A DNA stretch of 64,000 nt from Silene latifolia (lineage: Eukaryota > Streptophyta > Magnoliopsida > Caryophyllales > Caryophyllaceae). Under the pieces are notes generated by a model, which saw nothing but the letters and a program-made list of their open reading frames with translations, had not been told where the DNA came from and did not search any database. The translations under genes and the position numbers were made by a program. Positions 48,301 to 57,500 of this stretch are shown one piece after another; the stretch's first letter is position 1; each line of letters starts with the position of its first letter. Location: assembly GCF_048544455.1 (NCBI RefSeq), contig NC_133537.1, positions 313,492,238 through 313,556,237 of the forward strand, given 5' to 3'.

Positions 48301-50989
48301 AAGAAAAATAAATGCATACTAAATTTTAAAAACTTCCCCCAAGCTAGCGTAAGAAGGGCCTTGCGAACAAAGGACTTTTGTTGCTTAAAAAGCTCGTCAA
48401 AGCCCTTAGAAGTCTATCATATATCTGCACATGAGCAACATGGAAGCATATATACGCAATTGACAAGATATTAGCATGAATGATCAAAGGTAAGAAATAG
48501 GATATCTTATCAATGGGCGCGTGAGAGACTTCAAATAATACCACCATATCACTCCACTCGTCAAAGAAGAAATGGAGTATCATTCTTAAGACCACAAAAT
48601 AAATCGTTAGAGCACAAATTATAATCATAAATGGTCTCAAATGGGTGGTAAGTAGAATGAAAGAAGAGAGGATCATCAAAAATGGGAGGTTTATCCCACT
48701 TAATTTCTAAGTCGAAAGTGCTTAGACCTCTATCTTCCTCAAATGGATCAACAATATCTTCTACAAATAAATTGTCAATGGGGTCAAAAGACTCGGGAGA
48801 AACCTCATTAGAATTACAAAGAATCTCGACAAATTCATTTACAGAAGGTGACTCATCTACTATGGGGTTAATGTCATCAACATGAGTCTCTACATTTTCT
48901 ATTTGAATGACACTAGGGGATATTTTAAAAGATAAAATCGGACCATCATCATCATCCAATAAATCAAAATCATTAGATTGAAAAGACTCACATTGGGGAG
49001 GTGAAAAAGCAAAATGAGAGAAGATAGGCTCACGTCGTCTCGGTTTCTCTTGAGAATTTTTTCCCAAACGAGCATGTAAAACTTTAAGCTCCTCTTCGAT
49101 GCACCAATAATGGAATTGGCGTGCTAATTCCCGACATTCGGAAGCAATGAAATTTAAGAAATTCCAAAGTTCCGGCCCAATCATGTTGTAGAGATTCCCA
49201 TTACTCAATTTTAGAGCCAATCCACGGGTCTCGGAATCCATGCCGCCAAGCACGAAATGACCCAAGTAATCCCCATCAAAGACATGTCCAAAGGAGATGA
49301 GACTATCGCAAAAGTAGTAGAATCGGTCAAGATAGTCAGGAAAAGGCTCATCTTGGAGTTGTGGGATGAATTCGTAACTCATTATGAAAGGCCAATAGCT
49401 TTATCACCTACAAGAATAGGCACTAAAACTACAAGAAAACGGTGAGATGAATCCTAGGAACAAGTGTTCCTCGAGACCAAATAAAAAGATAAAATTCAAC
49501 AACTAATTAGCAAACAAAACCGTCTCCCCGGCAACGACGCCAAAATTTGATAGGCTATCGCACACCTATGCAAAGATAATATTTATACCCTAGCAAAACA
49601 AATGAATGTAGTACGTAGGGGTCGAACCACAGAGAGACGGGAGTTGTTAATTAGTTGTTATGGAGTGAATTTTACCTCAGTAGGTTAACGGTTGATTGAT
49701 TGGTTTGGTTTGATGTGATGATAAAACAATAATAAAGAAAATGTCTAGGGAGGTCGGGTCACACATGCTAATTATGTAAATGCTCATGTCAAGTTAGGAA
49801 GTTGATTTTACGATAAATGTTTAGGCTTAAAGACACCCACCTTACGATATTAGTGTCAACCATAGAGGTGGTCCTAGAGAAACTTTCATCCATGACTAGG
49901 TCGTCCTACTACACATGCTTAGTCTAATTCAATTCCGTGTCTCTCGACTTTTAGAATGAATGAACAAACTTAATCAATGAATAAAGCCTTTAAACATAGA
50001 TTAAACATTATGGTGCAAACATGTGATAGAAACACTTATACAATATTAACTTATTCTTATTTTGACATTTACATATTACTTAATCATGCATGGTTTCCCT
50101 TACTCCTTAGACAAATATAACTACTCAAACATGTTGAAAGTATAAACTAAACTAATACTACATGAAATGATAAATAACATAATGGAAATAGAATAAGAAT
50201 TACCTTGAATGGAAATGGAAATGGAAATGGAAATGGAAATAGAAGAACAATGAAACTAGAACAAACTTGAAATGTAACTTGGAATTAAACTTGAAATGTA
50301 ATTGTAATGTAATTGCTAAAAGGAAATGTATACAAACTAAACTAAACTAAGCTAACCTAAACTAACTACTAAGATTTAGAGAGAATTTAGATGGAAAAAT
50401 ATGTGTAAGAGGTGTCCAAGAAGTGTCGACCAAAGCTTCTATTTATAGGAGTGAAGGGAGTAATTAAATAAGCTACAGGGGCTAACCCCGATCGGGGCCA
50501 CCCAACCCCGATCGGGGTCGTGGTATTTCTCAAATTTCTCTTAATTCCGTCTTAACTTTGCACTTAATGTTGATGTGGAATCCGATGCTTATGTCTTAAT
50601 GCGTCCGTCTAAGGTATCTTAAGCATCCTTTGGCATCCAATGCAAACTCTTATCATGGGCTTTCATTTGGATTTCATTTCTTTACATATCCACCAACTAA
50701 GATTGGTTTCCTCTTGCTCGGGTTTTCCAATTTCTTCCCAAAATGCCCCTATGCTTCCCGAAACTCCTTTGCATGATCAAGACTTACTCTCATTAGCCTC
50801 GTGAACTCTTGTACTTGCTACTTTGACGGGAAAAAGCTACTAAAAGCTTAATTTCCTACAAAACACAATAGAAAACAAGCAAGCACAACTAGAACACGGA
50901 ATTAGCTCACAAACACTAACATTAGTGCAAATGACATGTAAAATAGAGGTAAAATAGGGGGTTAAAATGTATATAAAATGGACCTATCA
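45371..50989 (-). mobile_element. Gag-only LTR retrotransposon (TR-GAG type, Athila/Tat-like)
   Basis: The LTRs lie at 45371-46810 and 49548-50989 (about 1441 bp each, fewer than about 20 differences by eye), with TGATAGG and CCTATCA ends. The 5-bp duplication GTTTG lies at 45366-45370 and 50990-50994. On the minus strand the internal edge of the right LTR reads TGGCGTCGTTGCCGGGGA, the primer-binding site typical of Athila/Tat/Ogre elements. A polypurine tract (AGCTTGGGGGAGTTTG) adjoins the left LTR. One open frame of 273 codons (48561-49382) encodes a Gag-like protein, starting MSYEFIPQLQ with a GPELWNFLNFIASECREL segment. There is no polymerase region, so it must move in trans. It looks whole for its type and young. 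Confidence 0.88.
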
Positions 50990-51407
50990 GTTTGCTATTA
51001 CAAAGTTAATACGTGACGTAAATTAATTATCGAACAGATTTAACGGTGCGAAAAAAAATTAACCAAATAATGAAGCGATTAAGTTGTTTAAGTACCGGTG
51101 ATTCGGGATCCGTCATGTTGTTAATTGTTGTTGTTGGTTTTTTTTTTTTAATTTAGTTGATTTTTAGTTGAATTTGAGAGGAAATGTTTTAGAGAGAGAA
51201 AGTGTTTGATGGGTGGAAGGGCAATTATTGTCTTTTTTTTGAAAAACGTCGTCGATATTTACTAAAACGTCGTCGATATAAATCAACCCAAAAAAAAACA
51301 TGTTAGAGTCTACTTTCCCAGTGCACTCCACAGTCCACACTCCTACTCAGTTCTCAGCCTCACTCCCAACATTCCTTTCCATGTTTCTCTCTCCAAAACT
51401 TTCTGCA

Positions 51408-52016
51408 ATGGTGTTTTTTTTTGGTAAAATGTAAGTATATATTAATAAAAGGATATCATAGTACAAGAGTCATGTAGGATTTTACAATAGAGTCATGCTA
51501 TGTAACCAATCAACATCACCTTGTTTCACTAACGTTAAATCCCTACTCCTTATTCTTGCTCTAACCTCCTGCATAATCAGAGAACTAAGCTTCTCGTGTC
51601 CGAGCACTTGCATATCCACCCGCATCTATTCCTTTGTCGCCATATCCGATAGACCACACACACAAGCAAAGCATACAATACTCTTTTTTCGGACTTGAGA
51701 ACCAGGATGTCGCATACTCCTTTCCAAAGATATCATGAGTAGCTAGAATTCCTCCCATCACCCGATTTATAGCATGGATAACTCTTCCGCTATAAGGGGT
51801 CAAAAAACAAATGCTCCCGAGTTTCGTTACCTAGCCCACACAAAGATACAATCAAGATCATCTCAGTAACACCAAATCGCAAAGAGCTTGCCTTTTGTTT
51901 TCAGAGCATCATGAGCCCATATCCACCCCAGGAAGCTATGCTTTGGCGTGTTCCAGGGATTCCAAATCACAGAATACCAACCAACCTTAGTCTGCACCCC
52001 TCTTAACCATCTGTAG
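51408..52016 (-). mobile_element. 5'-truncated L1-type LINE fragment
   Basis: Read on the minus strand it encodes remnants of the reverse-transcriptase-associated zinc-binding region (WNPWNTPKHSFLGWIWAH, LKTKGKLF) and a 3' UTR, and it ends in an A-run (T-run on the plus strand at 51414-51423). Only about 600 bp of the 3' end is present, as is usual for L1 insertions. The frame is not continuous. It lies between possible 5' UTR sequence and the coding remnant of the TMKL1 fragment. Confidence 0.75.
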
Positions 52017-52020
52017 CAGC

Positions 52021-52305
52021 TTGCAGGAGAATAACCATCTCCATCAAAATCACCTTAAACCCACCTTTACTCTTCTTCTTCTCTTATCTTTCTCATCTTC
52101 ATCTTCTTCAAAATCTCCATCAAAATCACCATCTCCATCTTCTTCAAAAACACCAGCCACAGATATTGAGCTCCTCCTCTACAAAATCAAACCAACATTA
52201 CAAGGAAACACACAAAGTTTCCTTCTTTCTTCATGGAACACAAGTATCCCTCTCTGTCAATGACATGGTCTTAAATGGGTCTTCTCTAATGAAACTTTCC
52301 TCAAC
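52021..52305 (+). pseudogene. TMKL1-like receptor kinase gene fragment (N-terminal), pseudogene
   Basis: The frame reads a leucine/serine-rich leader, then TDIELLLYKIKPTLQGN and FLLSSWNTSIPLCQ, then a stop at 52261-52263. In the same frame HGLKWVFSNETFLN follows. This matches the start of the inactive plant receptor kinase TMKL1, where CQWRGLKWVFSN is expected, so TGG-CGT appears as TGA-CAT, two G-to-A changes. Nothing of the leucine-rich repeats, membrane segment or kinase follows. Sequence resembling a 5' UTR and ATG (about 51300-51413) lies across the LINE insertion, suggesting the LINE landed just after the start codon. That last point is inference. It is not functional. Confidence 0.75.
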
Positions 52306-52558
52306 TGACATGAGTTTTATCTTACAATTTATGATACAAAGTTACAAATAATAGCTACAATTATGAAAATGTGTATTACATAATATAAATTCATACAAAT
52401 CTTAAATAATTTTTTTTATTATAAATATAATATAAATTTATTAAATATGGAGTAGTAATATATGTGAATATTACTAATATATTACTTATTAAAATTTAAA
52501 AATAAATAAAGCATTTAAGAGAGTATATTTAGGGAATAATTTTTTTACAATACATTAT
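52306..52558. other. AT-rich filler
   Basis: AT-rich, no feature identified between the pseudogene fragment and the next MITE. Confidence 0.4.
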
Positions 52559-52559
52559 A

Positions 52560-52739
52560 CACAAAATCTCATTGAAGACGGTGATATCCGTCACAAGCTT
52601 GTGACGGATACCGTTTTCTCTCACAAAATACCCATGAGAGGTGAGTGAGGGAGCACATGGGGTGCCCCACCTTGTCCCCTCTCCCTTTTTATGAGAGGTA
52701 TTCAGCTTGTGACAGAATTAGCCCGTCACAAGCAAGACG
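52560..52739. mobile_element. MITE, ACAAG/GTGACGG-ended subfamily
   Basis: Carries TCCGTCACAAGCTTGTGACG near the left and GCCCGTCACAAGCAAGAC at the right. The core (CTCACAAAATACCCAT, CCACCTTGTCCCCT) is shared with the neighbouring MITE at 52839, although the end words differ. Confidence 0.65.
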
Positions 52740-52838
52740 CTTTGTACATTATACAAAGAATTTCAATTTTTTTTATTACATGTCTCTTGCTTTGGATTAT
52801 CCAATCCTACATCAATTATATGGTGGGAATTAATTTTA

Positions 52839-53020
52839 CACAAATTCTCATTATAGACGGACACTCTCCGTCTATACGTATAGACGGATACCATTTCCCC
52901 TCACAAAATACCCATTTGTCATAAAGTGGAAAGCACATGGGGGTGTCCCACCTTGTCCCCTTACCCATTTTATTAGAGGTCTTTACCCGTCTGTTCACCG
53001 CACCCGTTTATACCAAGACC
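52839..53020. mobile_element. MITE, TATAGACGG-ended subfamily (right copy)
   Basis: Inverted copy of the element at 44378-44562. It carries TCCGTCTATACGTATAGACG in place of the ACAAGCTTGT version, with the same core. Confidence 0.65.
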
Positions 53021-53098
53021 TATTGTTAATTTTAAAACAACCGTATGAAGGGAATTATTTTCCGTCATAACATTATGCAGGGAAAACACCCTACTAAA

Positions 53099-54205
53099 TG
53101 ACTTACAGAGTATTAATTTATACTTATAAATTATTAAAATGAATAAATATGTATTATTATCGAAAAATATCGACAAATTAAACATATTTGCACAACTTTT
53201 ATAACGGTTTTTACGGAAACTAACCTAAGAAGAAAAAATTAAAATGTAAATTTCGGTCTTTCTGATCCAGACTAGAAAAAACCAGATCTGACCAAAATGG
53301 TCCGAAAACTGGAATTCATAAAAAACTTGGACCGGAGACCAGACCATTACTTCTCCGGTCGACTCTGGTCTGACCTATATAACTCAATTATATTATATAA
53401 AATTTATTCTACCTAAATGACATGATCGAATGACTTGACCTGTACGGCTGTACGAAGTTGTATCTGGTCCAACATTTGAACTGAAAACCCACGCTAGACT
53501 CGTAACCTGAATTGACTTGAATCAATATCATTCAATCGAATGTTTATTGTTGCAAATTGATCATTCCCTGTACAAAATTTGATGATAAGAGCCTCGAAAG
53601 TGACTCAAACCCGAAGTGATTCGACCTGATTTGACTCTGAATTCTTCCAAACCCAATATGACTTAACGGAATTCAACTCTAACTTGATTGACTCGTTTAC
53701 TTGATCCAGCATCAGTGACACTATAAATAAATATAGGTCCATGTAGCTTATTTTTTAGCTTCGGTTCAAAACTGCTCAATCGCTAAACGAGTTCGCGTCT
53801 TTATACTAAAACTGTTAATAATTAAGCAACCTTAACGACTTATACAAGAATAGAATTTTTTCTTAAAATTCCAAACTTAATTTAGAACAAAGTTGTTAAA
53901 TGATTTAGCAACTTATCTACTCTATTTTGTAAAAAAGAATACAAAATTTGATATGTAACAAAGATAAGGTAAGATTATTGGTAGTTTTGAGATAAGATTT
54001 TGAAAAGTTTTAAGACAAGACCGAGGTGAGTCTGACTGATAATGTATAGAGACTGAGGTGTGTATGAAATGAGTATGAACAATAAAAAAATAATAAAAAT
54101 TACTGAAAAGCTGTTGTGGTTGCTGAGTCTTACCAATAATTATACTCTTACTGACTCATTAAACGGGTTATTAACATCTCAATCCAAACCCGACACATTT
54201 ACTCA
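53099..54205. other. Intergenic upstream of eIF(iso)4E
   Basis: AT-rich. At about 53230-53400 are GGTCTGACC/GGACCGG-like words and at 53400-53720 scattered TTGACTTGA/CGACCTGA words, both looking like decayed repeats. No gene was seen. Confidence 0.45.
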
Positions 54206-54206
54206 A

Positions 54207-54465
54207 CACAAATGGGCCAATTATCCCAAGCTTAAGCCGACTTATTTAAAATTTCTATTATCCAATACAACATGTTCAACCATATACGGGAGTATCACTT
54301 AATAGGCTAAAGTAACCCATATATGGGCGGACTTGGCAAACCCTAGATGGCTAGAACTTGCGCAAATCATGGGCTAACCCAAACATCATCAACCAAACAA
54401 CCGACATCAAACACATGCTCATATAAAACCATCCATCACACCTCTCTCTCTCTCTCTCTATCCCC
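54207..54465 (+). promoter_or_regulatory. eIF(iso)4E promoter: site II, telo-box, TATA and CT-rich leader
   Basis: ATGGGCCAA at about 54210 contains TGGGCC, a site II element. AAACCCTAG at 54338-54346 is a telo-box. Both are enriched upstream of plant translation and ribosomal protein genes. ATATAAAAC at 54421-54429 is a TATA box about 127 bp before the ATG, followed by a CT-rich leader at 54440-54461. Confidence 0.6.
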
Positions 54466-54547
54466 CACATTCGAGCTGCCTTCGTCAACCCCATATACCC
54501 CCAACACAAAGCGTATATCGCCACAGTACACGGCGGAGAGAGATAAA

Positions 54548-57500
54548 ATGGCGGCGGAAGTTGAGGCATCAGAGTTGGCGGCAGTGACGGAAGTGAACGA
54601 GGTTGTGGCAACTGAAACAGCAAAACAAGCTCATAAATTAGAGAGAAAATGGGCGTTTTGGTATGATAATCAATCTAATCCTAAACAAGGTGCTGCTTGG
54701 GGTTCTTCTCTTAAAAAGGCATATACTTTTGATACTGTTGAAGAGTTTTGGTGGTATTTACTCTCACTTTTCCCTTTTATTTTATTTTATTTTATTTTAT
54801 TTATATAATTGGTTTTACACTTATGTTAAGAAGCTCTTGACGGTTTCAATTGATAATTCGTGTCTGCCGAATCCGAACCATGTCGGGATTAAGGTTCTGA
54901 TGTTGTTGTTTTGCTGATTGTAAGGTTTAATTGATATGGGTAGCTTGTGTTATTTGTGAAGATGATCTAAGTTTGGGAAAATTGATTTAATTTGTGAGGT
55001 TTATAAACTGGGTTGTGATTAGTTTGATGTGGGAATTTCATTTTGTCGATGGAAGTTGATGTTTTATGGTGAGAAGTGGGGGTTTCTCTTTTCAAGGTAT
55101 TTTTTCTTGGTTTGGGTTTAATTGGAATGGTTACTTTTGATTTTTATGGTTTTAATGTACTTGGCCGTGGTTTAATTGATGTGGGTAGCTTGTATTTTTT
55201 TGGCAATAGTTGGAAATTTGATTGAATTTGTGGGGTTTATGAACTGAGTTTTACTAATTTCAATGGGGGTATTCTATTTTGTTGATGAAAGTTGATGTTT
55301 TTGTGGTAAGAATCGGGGGTTTCCCTTTTTGAGGTATCGGTTTTTGTTTGGGTATAATTGGCAATGTCACTTTTGATTTATGGTTTTAATGAACTTGGTT
55401 ACTTGAATGCAGTTTAGTTTATGTGGATAGGTTATGTTATGTCAGTATTTCATTTTGTTGATGGAAGTTTAAAATTTTTAGTGAGATTTGGGGGTTTCTC
55501 TTTTTAGGGTATGAATGGCATGTTACCGGCAGCTACAGCTAGTGGATCCTACAACCGGTTGTATCAACTGGGTTGTGCTTTTTTTTTGGTAGGGGTGTAA
55601 TTGGTTTTGTTACTTTTGTATGGTTTTAATGGGTTTTATTGACGTGGTTACTTGGATGCCTGGTTACCAAATTCACTATGAATACGCCCTTACCGGTTCA
55701 TCATACGCTCTTATAGAGTGTGTATTATAGTATTTTCAGTGAGATAGAATTCGCTCTTAACGATTCACAATTCTTAGGATACCCGAGCAAATCCATTAAC
55801 ACTTCTTGGATGCACTATATTTGATGTGTCCATGTGGGTAGGTTATGTTGTGTGTGAAATTGCCCAAAGTTCGAAACTTCGATTGTATTTGGAGATTATG
55901 AATCGGGTTGTGATTATTTCATTTTGTTGATGGGCAAGTTAATGTTTCATGGTGAGAATTGGGACCTTCTTAAGACGTGGCTTTTTTTTGGTTTTTTATA
56001 ATTGGTTTTGTTACTTTGGATTTTTCTGCTTTTATTAAACTTGGATCGGATGGGATTTAACTCGTGTGAGGAGCTTTATTGATTGTGAAACTGCTTATAG
56101 TTTGAAAATATGATTTAGTTTGTGGGATTATGAACTGGGATATGCTTATTTTGATGTGCGCATTTCATTATGTTGATGAAAGGAGTTTTGTGATGAGAAT
56201 TGGAGGCTTCTCTTTTTAGGGTATGAAAGACACTTTATTGGTGCCCATTGCCAAATTTGTCTGTTTTATTGGCTTTATGGCCTGCGTAAGGTTAAATTGA
56301 GAACATTAGGTCTTTAAGTTTGTATATCAATTAGGAGTTTCACCTATTAACTTAATGCATGTTGAGGAGTCTGCTCCCCGTTGTATGACAGTTTAGCTCA
56401 AATAAGGATTCGTTTGGTTGCATGTAGGAATTTGTAACATGATTTTAGAATTCATATGAATTGAAAAATATTGTTTGGTTGTCATGAAGGAAGTGCAATT
56501 CATGTAGGCATTCCCACTTACCAGACGGACCTAGGTTCCTCCATTATAAAGGAATTGGAATTCATGGGAACTTCCAATTCATGTGTATTGGGTAACCAAA
56601 CAATATCTCCATTTTGCAATTCACATGAATTTAAATTCCTGTGTTATTTAGTGGGTAACCAAACGACCCCTAAGTTTGTAGTTTTTCAGTTGAAGGGGTG
56701 TCATCATGGGGATTGTAGTAACTTGGTTGAAGGTTGTTTTCCTAGTTCACACATACTATTCTTGTATCTATAATTATCAAGGTAGTTCTAATAGGTTTTT
56801 GCGGGATTGTATTATGGAAGATGGGCTATTTTCATTCTTCAGCAGTTTATAAGAAAATAACGAGGATCTTATTTGTTTCTTGAGGTCTAGATGGATCAAG
56901 AAGTTGATTTCTTTTTTTGTAATGTAAGATGTAAGATAATTGTGTAAATGTTCTTTATTATTGTTCCTGACTTCCTGTTGATGTCCAGCTACTCAATTGA
57001 GAAATTGTTTTGCAAGTGAATAAATTATAGAATGATAAGAATATTTCAGTTGCAGTTTGTTGATTTTCCTGGTGAACCTGTTAATCTGAATATAAATTAT
57101 CATCCCTTTGCAGTCTATATGATCAGATTTTCAAGCCCAGCAAGCTGATAACAAACGCTGATTTCCATTTGTTCAAGGCGGAAATTGAGCCAAAATGGGA
57201 AGATCCTGAGTGTGCCAAGGGAGGCAAGTGGACTGCTGCGGCCAACAGAAAGCCTGATCTTGACAGAATGTGGCTTGAAACTGTAATATCTATAACAACA
57301 AACTTTATTTCCTCCTAGTCTAAATGACGCTTATGTTAGCTAGCCTTTAGGTGTTTGACCATGTCTGACTCACTGAATTGCTATCTTTTGTTCACTTTTG
57401 AGCAGTTGATGGCTCTAATTGGAGAACAGTTTGATGAAGCTGAAGAGATATGTGGTGTGGTAGCTAGTGTGCGCCAAAGGGGTGACAAACTTTCATTATG

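Larger units (their letters stand above)
44573..51289. mobile_element. TIR element with doubled ATCGACGACG words, split by an LTR element
   Basis: The left end has AAATATCGACGACGTTTTAG then AAATATCGACGAC again. The right end (about 51180-51289) is an inverted copy, and similarity continues about 100 bp inward (GACAATTTTACCCTTC against GACAATAATTGCCCTTC). It contains the whole LTR element at 45371-50989, leaving about 1.1 kb of its own. The superfamily is not clear because I cannot fix the target duplication. A Mutator-like origin is possible. Confidence 0.6.
43291..53098. repeat. ~10-kb block bracketed by inverted repeats
   Basis: Two pieces occur inverted at the two sides in the same order from outside in. 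A ~66-bp piece (GGGTAATTTCCCTACATAAT through GGTTGTTTTAAAA) lies at 43291-43356 and inverted at 53030-53098. A ~185-bp piece beginning GGTCTTGGTATAGACGGG lies at 44378-44562 and inverted at 52839-53020. On the right the two are adjacent; on the left about 1 kb, including a Helitron, separates them. This could be a large foldback element or an inverted segmental duplication. Confidence 0.55.
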
